DNA of 64,000 nt from Escallonia rubra. Lineage: Eukaryota > Streptophyta > Magnoliopsida > Escalloniales > Escalloniaceae. This document shows positions 44,866-56,100 of the stretch, piece by piece (the first letter of the stretch is position 1; every line of letters begins with the position of its first letter). Location of the stretch: positions 1 to 64,000 of the forward strand of contig JAVXUO010001261.1 in assembly GCA_033065855.1 (NCBI GenBank). Reading direction: 5' to 3'. Under the pieces are notes generated by a model. It made no database searches. It was not told where the DNA came from and saw only the letters and a list, made by a program, of their open reading frames with translations. The position numbers were made by a program, and so were the translations under genes.

Positions 44866-46689
44866 TTGACTGAAATTGGATACGACTTCAGTGAGCGGCT
44901 AGGATCTAAACAGGGTTGGGCACATTAAGTCAATGATAAGAATAGAGCAAATTGAGATGGGCAACTTGAACTGGGGCCGGGTGCAACAGGGCTTGGCTCC
45001 CCATATTGCCCGGGCTGGGCCGCGGGCCGCCCGGCCCATTTGACATCTCTACCTCTAACCCCTTTATATTTAAATAATAATATTTTTTATGAGATTTGAC
45101 CATTCCCTCAAATTTCAAGAGAGCCTAGTGTAAGATGTCAAATACAAAACATTTTGAGTAGAACAAGACCCGAAACCAATAAAACAACCCTAGAGGGGGG
45201 TGAAGAGGATTTTTGAAATAGCATGGGGAATTTAACCTAATCACAATCATAAATCTCAAACAAACCAAGTAATACTTCAATGAAGATGCGAACTAAACAA
45301 TCTCAAACAATTAAGGAGCAATAAGTAAAGAGATTGAGTTAGAGATACTTGACAAGGAGATTTAAATGGTTCGGCTTGATATACCCTCAAGCCTACATCC
45401 ACATCTTTAAGGAAGTCCCTTGCAAGAGTAATAGAACCTACTAGCAACAATCTTCTTCCGGGTTAAGATATAAACCCCTTACACCACTTGGTGATATACC
45501 CACACAAAGCACAAGCGTTGAATCCAAAAAGCTTACCCAAGACTTGACAAACTCAAGCCTTGATCACAATCATTTTACAAATACTAATTGTGTACAAAGA
45601 GACCCTCTTGAAAGTAAATAAGTACAAATTAAGCTCTAGTACAATAGAGAGATGAGAGAATTGATGACCTGAAGAATGCTCACTCTCAATCAAAGAATTG
45701 CTCACAAAGATGCTCTCTTTAATGATGTAAAATCATGAAGATGAAGAGAGAAAAGTTTAATCTATGAGCCTTGATGTTTCTCTAATGAATGGAGGCTTAG
45801 AATGTGGTTTCCATGGTGTATGATGAAGCCCCAAATCATTTATATAGAGAGCAAATGAAATATAGCCGTTATAGGCATAATATGGGCAAAACTGCCATTG
45901 CAGTCGACTGTATTCCCTCGAAAATAGCCGTTGGAGTTTTGTCCTCGAAAATAGCCGTTGGAACTGAATTTTGACCAATGCAGTCGACTGCATTGGTCGA
46001 CTGTATTACCCTACTGCCTATCGGCTGCCTCACGGAACCCCATTTCCTATTTTGGGCATAACTTTCTCTAGAAAAATCGGATTGAGGTGCCGTTTTTTGC
46101 GTTGGAAAGCTAATGAAAAGTTTTATCAAGATATGAAAAGATTAGAACCAAAATTGTTTTTAAGAAAATCTGAGTAAGCTCCAAAGTTCACTCATTTTCA
46201 AGAACGGCACTAGTGTGAATGGTTATGAACTCACATGCAATGCACAAGGTGTCCTATGGTCTTTTTAGGTCATAGTCATCAATCCAAGCATCAAACCAAG
46301 ACTAGGTACATAATAGGAAAGATCAATTATAATCGATAGTAACTTAGCCGATGCATTCTTTGTTGCTCTTCGACATTGGACTTGATGAAGCTTCTATAGC
46401 ATGTCCACTATAACTTTAAGCTTCTTTGGCTTTAATCCATCTATCCAACTTCTCAAATGTGTCTTCATGAGTGTGCATGTATATACCTACTAAGAATACA
46501 CTCAAAGCACACATTAGAACATAATCAATGTGTAGTTATCATCAAAACAAGATGTAAGCCTATGTTATCCAACCATAGGGCTAACAACCCGAAAGCTTCC
46601 TTTCATTTNACAAATGTTGCAAAGAACCTAGTATCAATGTAGCAAAAGATGTGGACTTGGCATTTTATAAGAAAATTTTAAAATCTTAC
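44470..46689. other. Intergenic, unclassified repeat-like DNA
   Basis: It holds a microsatellite at 44790 and a stretch near 45180-46600 that resembles dispersed plant repeats (CCCTAGAGGGGGGTGAAGAGG; GGTTCGGCTTGATATACCC), which I cannot assign to a family. A cluster of GTCGACTG palindromes lies near 45900-46010, and there is one ambiguous base at 46609. Confidence 0.4.
44790..44864. repeat. Compound (TA)n(TG)n microsatellite
   Basis: About 30 bp of TA followed directly by about 45 bp of TG, uninterrupted. Confidence 0.95.
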
Positions 46690-48137
46690 CACTAAAACGT
46701 GATAACTTAGGTTCTGTTTAAAATTATTTACAGTTTTGGTTTTCAGTTTTTAAAAATGAAAATCAAAACCAGTTTAGTTTTTATTTTTTACAAAAACAAA
46801 TGAGAGTTTGATTAGTCAGTTTTTATTTTGAGTTCTTTCTTTACCATTTTTTTCTCAATTTTTCCACCAACTATTTTTCTCCAATAGATTCCCAGAACTC
46901 CTCGAAGCACCAACATTGGTAGGTGGCACCACCACCATCCAATTTGCAGCACTACCACTATAATCACATGCGATGGTGGTGGGGTGGTGACGGTAGGTCA
47001 AATTGTGGGTTGTGCGACGGTGCTAAGGTGGCAACATTGTTTGAGGTCTCATTGATTGTCCATGGCAGTGGGGTAAAGATGGTGGGTTGAGGTCTGATTC
47101 ATTGTTGAAGGCGTGGGTTGGCGATAGGGGGCCAGATCCGTGAATGGCAATGACAGTAGGGTAACGGTGCTGGGGCAAATCTGTGAATGGCAGTGGCGAA
47201 AGTGTGGCGGTCGTGTGGCAAACCCGTAGTTGTCAATGGCAATAGGGTGACGACCGGGCAGATTTGGTCGGTGGAAGGAAGTAGAGTGAGGGCAATAGAC
47301 GGGGGCAGTGGTGTTTATACAAATATGAGATCGAGCAGTGAGAGGGTCACCGCCGGCGAGGTGGGGGAAAGGCGATGCGCCCACGACTAGAGACGGGGTC
47401 GACAGATGTGACGGCGGGGTGGCAGAAAGGCGGCGTGGTGGGGGAAAGGCGATGCGCCCACGGCTAGAGACGGGGTCGACAGATGTGACGGCGGGGTGGC
47501 AGAAAGGCGGCGTGGTGGCGGTCGGACTACTTTCCGAGATGAGGGACGAGGGCGGGGATGGAGAGGTGGCCAGACGGGGGCTGTCACAGGCGAGGAAGGA
47601 AGGTTGCATACAGGAATATAGAGAGAAAAGAGAGAAGCGACGAGGAGAAAAGTGAAATGGGGAAGTTAGGGTTGTTTTAGGGACTTCTAGCGGTGGACCT
47701 TGCCCATCGCCAAAAGCCCTGTTTTAAAAAAATTTAATGACTTTTAGCGAAGAACACAACCCGTCGCCACAATGTTACTTTTAGCGACGGAACGGTTCGT
47801 CGATAAATGTCCGGTTTTCGAATATTTAATTACTTTTAGCGACAGCCATTTAGCAACAGACTATGCCAAAAGTCATTAAAAATATTAATTTTAGCGAAGA
47901 ATTTCATTCGGTCACTAATATTCTGCTACTAAATATTTTCCAAAAATATTTAAAAAATTTTGACTGAAAATAGAAAATTTGGAAAGAAAAAAAATTAGCG
48001 ACGGATGTTCCGTCGGTAAAGGTCCGTGGCTAAAGGTTTTTACCAACAGAAACGCTCCAACGTTAAAAACTTTTAGCCACGACGGATTTTGGTCCGCCGT
48101 TAAAAATCTTTAGGTAAAGATCGTTTTTCTTGTAGTG
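46690..48137 (-). mobile_element. CACTA-type element, one intact terminus
   Basis: The right end reads, on the minus strand from 48137, CACTACAAGAAAAACGATC, the hallmark CACTA terminus. Inside it (47690-48120) is a dense set of TAGCGACGGA/CCGTCGSTAAA motifs in both orientations. The interior has GC-rich DNA with a 76-bp tandem repeat. No matching left terminus was found, so the left coordinate is a guess and the element may be truncated. It ends about 250 bp from the stop codon of gene F. Confidence 0.55.
47366..47517. repeat. 76-bp tandem duplication in the CACTA-like interior
   Basis: Two nearly identical copies of a unit containing GAAAGGCGATGCGCCCACG, starting at about 47366 and 47442. 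This produces long but meaningless open frames. Confidence 0.85.
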
Positions 48138-48312
48138 CTCATCCATCCTACCAAATCAAACCCGAAGGGAGTATGTAATGGTCATAAACCTCCTCCAAAT
48201 GTGCATGGTGACAGTTTATTTATTCGCGATAATCATTCAATACTAATTGAGATCCAGCGTCGAAGAAACCAGGACATATAGAGAGAGGATCAAATCCCAT
48301 GTAAGTTCACTC

Positions 48313-48404
48313 TAAGGACCTCAAAACTTTGCGCACTGACACTCTTAAGGACCTCAAAATTTGCGCAATGACACTCTAAGAACCTCAAAACTTTGCGCAA
48401 TGAC
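48313..48404. repeat. Three-copy minisatellite over the 3' end of gene F
   Basis: Units start with TAAGG or TAAGA at 48313, 48346 and 48377 and run 31-33 bp. The third contains the last codons and stop of gene F; the other two are extra copies of that coding end placed in the 3' UTR. Confidence 0.85.
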
Positions 48405-48735
48405 CCTTGAGCCATCGTGGAAATCTAGGGTTGAAAGGGAACACTCTTTTCCAGCAAATTTCAGGTATGCTTGTGAGGGTCGCGCAACATGCAGGACTAA
48501 GACCAGTGAATTGGTTTTTGGTATGGGAGTCGTACACTTGAGTTGTGCAACCATCGACGCTCAAAATTCTTGACCAGCACTTCTTGATCTCTTCATTAGA
48601 CGTTCTTGGGGGTAGTAGCCCTGGTCCTCTAACGTCTATGCGTGGAAGCCGCTTAGCTTGCGCTTCCGCTGCCAAAACCGCCACACACGTTGCGATTGTG
48701 AACAGGAAAAACAAGTTTGATAGTCTCAGGGCCAT
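48385..48735 (-). CDS. Small secreted prolamin-like six-cysteine protein (copy F)
   Basis: This single-exon gene encodes 116 residues of the prolamin-like / ECA1 class. The signal peptide spans about residues 1-26 (FFLFTIATCVAVLAAEAQA), followed by a basic linker (KRLPRIDVRG). Six cysteines at 53, 63, 83, 84, 94 and 113 give C-x9-C-x19-CC-x9-C-x18-C, the same spacing as copies A, B and E. Landmarks are KKCWSRILSVDGC, PACCATLTSI and ICWKRVFPFNPRFP. A TATA box (48820-48811) lies about 80 bp upstream. The last six codons plus the stop are tandemly repeated just downstream. The gene is intact. It lies outside the duplicated units and is one of the more diverged members. Confidence 0.88.
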   Translation of the reverse strand: MALRLSNLFFLFTIATCVAVLAAEAQAKRLPRIDVRGPGLLPPRTSNEEIKKCWSRILSVDGCTTQVYDSHTKNQFTGLSPACCATLTSIPEICWKRVFPFNPRFPRWLKGHCAKF

Positions 48736-48810
48736 GGTTACGATAGATTACCAGGGCCAAAGAGGTGATGAATGTCACAAGAAAGAAAGAGAAAATGAGA
48801 AAGTACTGGA

Positions 48811-48820
48811 GTATTTATAG
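48811..48820 (-). promoter_or_regulatory. TATA box of prolamin-like gene F
   Basis: CTATAAATAC on the minus strand, about 80 bp upstream of the ATG at 48735. Confidence 0.7.
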
Positions 48821-51067
48821 GCTTTTAATGTAACAGTCACTTGAATAAGAAATTAATGGCGCATATATAGGAAACTATATACGAAAATGATATGGCCTAC
48901 ATACAGGGACATGGGGAAGTTGGTTTCTCTTACTTGAATCGAGTTGTCCATATTTCTTCAACAGTTTTAGTTTTGAATCTGGAACATGATTATCATAACA
49001 GTCAATTAAATGGCAGTACTGAAATCTGGGGGTTTCACTGAGCATTAATGTTCTGGACTTAAATTAATTGCTACCATGCAATTTTTATCCCAATGATCTT
49101 TTATTTTCTTCTTTTTTCTTTTTCTTTTTCATTTTCTTTCTTCTTCTTTTTTTTTGGGTTTGTTGGTAAGACGATAGCAGAGGGCACCTCAGCCCTGGCT
49201 TTGGAAGCTCAAAAGGAATTCCTCGAAACCTAACACTAGGGTTCTCGAAGACCTTGAGGATAAATTCGATGAACATTACCATTTGAGGTAGCGCCAAAGA
49301 GTCCCGATTGTTTAGTTGAGTCAGCCCTTAGAGTTATTCAGAATGATATTTGAGAAAGTTTTCTCTTTTGTTTTTATTTCAAGAGTTAGTAATACGAAGT
49401 GTGGCCTGAGTGGTTGAACATTCTCCAAATCATAAGATCATTTGGAAGACGACTAGGCTTCGACCGGTTCCAAAAAAGGTATTTCCAAATCATAATTAGG
49501 AAAATAGTATTATATCAATAAAAGACGACTATGAAAGCCAGATTAACAATTTACCTATGCGATTCCCATGCACTTCTCTGCAATAGATCATGTATACATC
49601 TCCGATCGATCAAAACATAAGTGCAAAACAAGTTTTAGGATGTGTTTCATAACGCAATTAAGCACTTAAAACTTAAAGTTTTCAATGATTTTCAATTAAG
49701 TGCGTTTTATAACGCTAAACCTTGTATCACTTAAAAAATTAATTCATACAAAAAATAGACTAAAATTTTAAGTCAGGGTGGACTTACTTTTAATGCTGAT
49801 CACATAATTTTAAGTGAGATGGTTAAAAGTTATTTAACATATTTTTACATAAAAAATTTATTACCACCACGATATAGCCTCAATTAATTTGCTGGTAACA
49901 CTGCCTCCACCATAATACGACCACTACCACAATCATTATTTCCTTGTGTTACCACCATCACAATTACCACGACCTAGCCACTATCACAACCGTCACTGAC
50001 ACCGCCACCTCCACCATATTGTCGTTGTTATCACCACGTCCATTTCCAACAAAATCATCTAAAGATCCATCACACTGCAACAATTGCCATGACCACCATG
50101 TCGCACCTATTGCTATCATCACAATTATCAACACCACGTCTTCACGCACCACTACCGCCACCGTTGACACATTTTTGCCGTCGCCGCCACCATTACCACC
50201 ACTACTACTCCATCGTCACTGGCGCCACCACTACCAACACGATTTTAGCCCCCAAAAAAAGTATAATGTACATAAACAAATGCATAATTTTGGTAAAATG
50301 GATAAATTTGTAAATAAACAATTTTCAGACATCTGCTTTTGGTTTACCAAACATGTTAACTTATTTTTCAGTAAAAATTCAGCCGCTTAAAGTTTTCAGT
50401 TTTACGAATTCAATGCTTAACTTTTTCAGCACTTAAACTTCAGTTTTATCAAACAGCCTTTTCGATTTGAGAATTTTTCTGCTCAAGAGGGTATGATTTG
50501 TGAAATACCAAACTTTCCACTCTTTACCTTTTGTTTTCAGTGTTATCACCATAGAGGGCTTAGGGTTATCTTGTTAATTATTATAACTTATCTTTTCTCT
50601 CACTGAATTTGTTTAGTTTGAGTAAAAAAGGAAACAAAAACGCTTTATCCTTTTGTATAGTGATAAAAAAAATATGTTCTTTGAACAGTACCAATTCAAG
50701 ATTCACTATTACGTGTGAATTTTTCATGTTATGTAAAACAAAAACAAAAAAGTAAGAAAAAATAGTTTTCCACTCTCAAAAGTATCGAGTTTATGGACTT
50801 TGTTCTTAAAAGACTTTCAACTATAGGTTGCTTTTTCATAAGGCACAACCTATAAGTTAATAGGCCGAAAAACCATCCCCTTGACATCTCACTCTAAACT
50901 TTGCCAAACCTTTAAATAAAGGAGCCTCAATCAAAATTGGATTCCAAATACTGAATGAACATGATTCTATCAGCGAGGATTCTCTGCGGATAATTGTGTT
51001 AGAAACAAACTTGTCTAGATCTGACATCATAATAGATCCTACTTGCCCGGAGCGAAGAAGCCACATT
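48821..51067. other. Intergenic region between gene F and the gypsy element
   Basis: It contains a probable TIR element (49637-50459) and a tRNA-like/SINE-like fragment near 49395-49470 (TGGCCTGAGTGGTT resembles an A box; the B box is poor). A minus-strand open stretch at 51066-50857 ends next to the gypsy insertion. It resembles coding sequence in composition, but I do not recognise it. Confidence 0.45.
49637..50459. mobile_element. Probable non-autonomous TIR element
   Basis: The left end (AGGATGTGTTTCATAACGC) and the reversed right end (AGGCTGTTTGATAAAACTG), each followed by an AAGCACTTAAA-type subterminal motif, form imperfect inverted repeats. The interior is CCACCA/CACCAC-rich with no transposase. 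No clear target duplication was found, so both family and exact ends are uncertain. Confidence 0.45.
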
Positions 51068-51072
51068 ATTAC

Positions 51073-51516
51073 TGATATAGCTAAAAATATCCCTCCAATC
51101 TACGGGCGACACGTGGCGGTTATGACGCGTAACCCGTACTGACTCACTACTGATATGGCACTTACCATATCAGTCATCAGACATAATCCTAAAAAGACTC
51201 TGATTCTATCAGCTCAGATTGACATAAGGATCTTCTAAGATCCTAATTGGATTCTGATTAGAGTTGGTCAAAGCTCAGTCTTACTAGGATTCCTCCTCCT
51301 ACCACTATATAAAGGGGTCATGCCCCTCAGGTAAACCTAAGCTCACACATATACACATTGTGTCTTTACTGCTTCTCAGAGTTCTACATCGTTAGCCCTC
51401 TCTGACTTAAGCATCGGAGCGTTCCCCCGCCGGAACCCCATCCGGCGGTAACTCCGTGTTCTCTTTTGCAGACCTGATTTATGGTACTGTTCCCCATCCA
51501 GTTTTTAGCCGCAACA
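51073..51516 (+). repeat. 5' LTR of the gypsy element
   Basis: 444 bp, starting TGATATAGC and ending CCGCAACA. TATATAAAG at about 51306-51314 is the TATA box. TTAAGCATCGGAGCG follows in the leader. The first 290 bp are almost identical to the 3' LTR, while the last 150 bp are clearly diverged. Confidence 0.95.
51306..51314 (+). promoter_or_regulatory. TATA box in the 5' LTR
   Basis: TATATAAAG, about 235 bp into the LTR. The same site recurs in the 3' LTR. Confidence 0.8.
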
Positions 51517-51519
51517 GAT

Positions 51520-51536
51520 TGGCGCCATCCGTGGGA
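51520..51536 (+). other. Primer-binding site
   Basis: TGGCGCCATCCGTGGGA, starting 3 bp after the 5' LTR, resembles the tRNA-type site TGGCGCC used by many Tat and Athila elements. Confidence 0.75.
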
Positions 51537-51550
51537 CCCCTACAGGGAAC

Positions 51551-53119
51551 ATGGCTAATCATTGTTCTTTCGATGACTCTTCACATAATCATCCCCATAA
51601 CCGTCATGCGCGAACTAGCGGCTCTCGTCAACCAGGTCGTTCTCATGACCGACAATCGACCCCTTCACACCGCCATCGCGCCAGTTCTTCTGAAGATGGT
51701 TACGTCAACGTAACATCTGCTACTCCCGAAGCAGAAACTAGACCTCGGAGAAATCGATCTCCAACGCCTACTCTGAAGAACGGTGACCTCCGCCATCATC
51801 TAAACCGTCAGCTATTCAAAACACCAAATGACAACCTCATAAAGGAAATCCATGAACTGAAGGATGTTGTAAATACTCTTCAGCGAAAACTCGACGTAGC
51901 GATGGCTCCACCGTCAACTCACCATTCTCATCTTAACCCAAGCGACCTTCGTCTTCATCTCACCTCCAGATCAAGCTACGGCCGCGAATACAGATCAACG
52001 GCCGATCCAACTTATTATCCAATAGAGAAGAACGGAGATCACATGACCTGGAGTGGATCATGCTATCGACGAGACCCATCAGTCGAAGGCAGTACCAACC
52101 CCTCCCCCAAACAGGACACCAGAGCTGAAACCCATCAAAAATCCGCACCCAGAAAAAGAACGCATGAGTCTCATTCTCGAGAACGAGACTCCTGGAAGGT
52201 GGTCCCTAGATATAACTCCCCAGATCAATCTGCGCTGAGAGGAAAATCTGGATATCCATTATCCGAAACCATTGAAAAGGCAAAGCTACCGCCCAATTTT
52301 CGCATGCCTCAATGTGACCTCTACGACGGAGTAGGAGATCCAGGAGAACATGTTTACCAGTTTCAAACGAACATGTTACTCCTCTAGCTTTCAGATGCTG
52401 TCATGTGTAGAGCCTTTCCCACTACTCTGAGAAAAGCTGCACATGCATGGTTCAAGTCTCTACAACCAAGATCCATCAACTCCTTCAGCCAATTATCGGA
52501 TCTCTTTCAAAAACACTTTGTAAGCAGCCGCTCCCGAAGAAAAAACTCGGCGAGTCTACTGAACATCGTGCAAGAGAAAAACGAATCTTTGGCATACTTC
52601 GTTGGACGATTCAACGCAGCTACTTTGGAAATCGATAACTTGGACGAATCCGTGAAATACACCGCCTTTCTCCGCGGTCTCCGTCCGACACCCAAGTTCG
52701 CCTTCTCTGTGAACAAAAGTCCTACAGGCAATATGAGAGCCCTACTTGAGAAGGCAAACAAATATATTCAAGCTGAAGAATACCTGGAGACACACAAAGA
52801 ACGACATGGAGAAGAGAAGAAACGATCTCGAGAGATGACTCCCCAAGGAGGCAAGCCAGCAAAGCAACCTAAGCGCGATGATCGGCGTCCAAAAGACCGA
52901 TTGGCTTGGGAAAACATGACACCCCTTAATGCAAAACCATCGCAAATTCTCCACGAGATCAAAGACAATAAAGCTCTCCAGTGGCCAGACAAAATGAGAT
53001 CCTGACCGAACAAGAGGAACAAAGATTTATGGTGTCACTTTCACAACGATCATGGTCACACAACCGATAATTGCGGGACGCTTAAGCGAGAAATTGAGGC
53101 CCTTATCAAGCGTGGCCAG
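51551..53119 (+). pseudogene. gag region of the gypsy element, two premature stops
   Basis: The reading frame from the ATG at 51551 gives a charged, Ser/His/Arg-rich N terminus. The retrotransposon gag domain follows (KLPPNFRMPQCDLYDGVGDP, then FPTTLRKAAHAWFKSL, FQKHFVSS, ESLAYFVGRF), with a zinc-knuckle-like CHFHNDHGHTTDNC near 53033-53074. TAG at 52385-52387 and TGA at 53003-53005 interrupt it, yet the frame continues unchanged on each side and into pol. The ancestral product was therefore one gag-pol polyprotein. It would form the nucleocapsid-like particle. Confidence 0.88.
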
Positions 53120-56100
53120 TTGAGAAAATTTGCAACTCCAAGAGAAGAAAATCAACAGACACCTCCGGCCATGGAAGAAAGAGAAGATCGAGAAGAGAAT
53201 ACGGGTACGATCAATACCATATCTGGGGGATTAGCAGCAGGAGGTTCGTCAGGACAGGCTCGAAAAGCATACGCCAGAGAAGTGTGCATAACGAGTCCGC
53301 CCCCGAATAAGAAACAAAAGATAGTACCCGTATCGGCCATCGCCATATCCGATGAAGATTCAAGGGGTATAAAAACCCCCCATGACGATACATTAGTCAT
53401 CACAATGAAGGCTGGGAACTTTGATGTAAAACGTGTTCTAATTGACAACGGAAGTTCCGCCGATGTCTTATTTTATGATGCGTTTCAGAAGATGAACATT
53501 CCAGCGAACCGTCTCCGAAAGATGGATGCACCGTTATATGGATTCTCCAATCATCCTGTCGCTGTCGAAGGTATCATTGCGCTCCCAGTTGCGATTGGCA
53601 CACCACCGAAACAGGCCAACATCATGCTTGATTTTGTAGTGGTAAGAGTCCCCTCAGCGTACAACGCCATATTGGGACGGCCAGCACTCAATCAATTACA
53701 GGCAGTAGTGTCAACCTACCACCTCAAGATGAAGTTCCCCACGGAACAAGGGATTGGAGAGGTGAAAGGAGACCAAACTACAGCTCGTCAATGCTATGTG
53801 ACTTTGTGCCGATCAAAGAACAAAGAAGCACTCATTATCGAAGACCTCCGGGAAGATACAAAGATGCAAAGGGGAGAACCAGTCGAAGATCTTATTAGCA
53901 TCGAACTATATCCCGGAGATGAAAACAAAACAGTTTGGATAGGTTCGAATCTTAAGGAAAACACCAGACTCGAATTGGTGAACCTATTGAGAACCTATGC
54001 GGATATATTTGCATGGACAGCTGCAGACATGCCTGTAATTGATCCTGAAGTCATTACCCATAGGCTGAATGTTGATCCATCCAAAAAACCCGTCAAGCAG
54101 AAGAAGAGAACTTTTGCACCAGAAAGACAGGAGAAGATTGAAGAAGAAGTAGATAAACTCCTAACGGCTAACTTCATTGAAGAGGTCCACTACCCAGAAT
54201 GGATCGCCAATGTAGTCATGGTTCCTAAATCAGGCGGCAGATGGCGGATATGTATGGATTACACGGATCTCAACAAAGCATGCCCGAAGGACAGCTACCC
54301 ACACTCAAGAATAGATCTTCTTATCGACTCTACCTCGGGCCACGAACTGCTTAGTTTCATGGATGCATATTCTGGTTATAACCAGATTATGATGCACAAA
54401 GACGACGTCTCCAAAACTTCTTTCATCACAGAGAGAGGGTTGTACTGCTACAAAGTGATGCCCTTTGGACTCAAGAATGCCGGAGCAACGTACCAGCGTA
54501 TGGTAAACATGATATTTCGAGACTTGATTGGGAAGAACATGGAAGTTTATGTCGACGATATGCTCGTCAAAAGCATAAAGTCTGAATTCCATGCCAAAGA
54601 CTTAAAAGAAACTTTTGACATCCTTCGAAAGTATAGAATGAAGCTAAATCCAATCAAGTGCGCTTTCGGAGTCGCATCAGGAAATTTTTTGGGATTTATA
54701 GTTTCTCAACGAGGGATCGAAGCGAACCCAGAGAAGATCAAAGCTATCCAAAGCATGACGTCCCCAAAAAAAGTCAAGCAAGTACAAGAGTTGACAGGAA
54801 GGGTTGCAGCCTTGGGAAGGTTCATGGCCCGATCAGCTGAACGATGCTTGCCATTCTTCAAAGCTATCAGAAAAGCAAAAAGTTTCACTTGGACAGATGG
54901 CTACCAGGAGTCGTTTGAAGAACTCAAAACTTATTTATGTTCTCCACCCCTACTTTCAAAACCACTTTCAGGTGAAGACTTATTCCTATACCTCTCAGTC
55001 ACAGACGTCGCGGTCAGTACTGTTCTAATTAAAGAAGAAGATGGAGTTCAGAAACCCATCTACTACATTAGCAAAGTCTTGCAAGATGTAGAGACCAGAT
55101 ACCCGAAGATCGACAAGATCGCACTAGCCCTTATCATATCGGCCAGACGTCTTCGACCATACTTCCAGTCTCATACTATTATTGTACTGACAGACCAACC
55201 ACTTAGAAAAGTTTTACTGAGCCCAGAGGCTTCAGGAAGACTAGTCAATTGGTCCGTAGAGTTGGGCGAATTTGACATCCAATACGAACCTCGTACTGCA
55301 ATCAAAGCTCAAGCCTTGGCAGATTTCATTGTAGAGTGTACACTACCTGAAGACCCTCCTCAATTAGTAATTTCAGAGGTTCCAGATCCTTGGAATCTTT
55401 ATGTAGACGGTTCTTCAGCTATTGGCAGCAGCGGAGCGGGGAATATTCTTATAAGTCCAGAAGGATTTACTATCGAATACGCACTCCGCTTCGGTTTTCA
55501 AGCCTCGAATAACGAAGCAGAGTATGAGGCCCTTCTTGCGGGGATAAGGTTAGCACAGGCCTTAAAAGTGAACTCCCTATCAGTTCATAGTGATTCACAA
55601 CTGGTAGTCAATCACGTCCTGGGAGATTATAAAGCCAGAGATGATAGAATGGCTCAATATCTCGACTTAGTTAAAACTTCAGCGGTGAAGTTTCAAAATT
55701 TCACCATCCGCCAGATCCCCCGGGATCAGAATACCCAGGCAGATGCATTATCAAGGCTCGCCTCCATTGAAGAAATTGATGTCCGACGACCGATATACCT
55801 TGAGTTCCTCAAGGACCGCAGTATCACTTCTCAAGCAAATGTTGAAGTAATAGATCAAGAACCCTGTTGGATGGACACAATCATCAAATACCTGTCCACG
55901 GGCGAATTACCAAGTACAAGACACGAAGCCAGAAATCTTCGTGTCAAAGCTGCACGGTATGCTTTGGTAGAAGGGACTTTATACAAGAAATCGTTCAGCC
56001 TTCCTTACCTCAGATGTCTGCGTCCATCAGAATCTCTTTACGCATTACAAGAAGTTCATGAAGGGATATACGGCCAACATCTTGGAGGGAGAACATTGGC

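Noticed and set aside
44911..45055. Possible small hAT MITE between CAGGGTTGGGCA and TTTGACATCTCTA
   Set aside because: The inverted ends match poorly and no 8-bp flanking duplication was found.
47049..47609. 186-codon minus frame, Pro/Ser/Thr-rich
   Set aside because: It lies in the GC-rich interior of a CACTA-like element over a 76-bp tandem duplication, with no signal or domain. The opposite strand is also open.
49395..49470. tRNA gene or tRNA-derived SINE
   Set aside because: The A-box-like TGGCCTGAGTGGTT is fair, but the B box is degenerate and no cloverleaf can be drawn, so it is noted only as a possible fragment.
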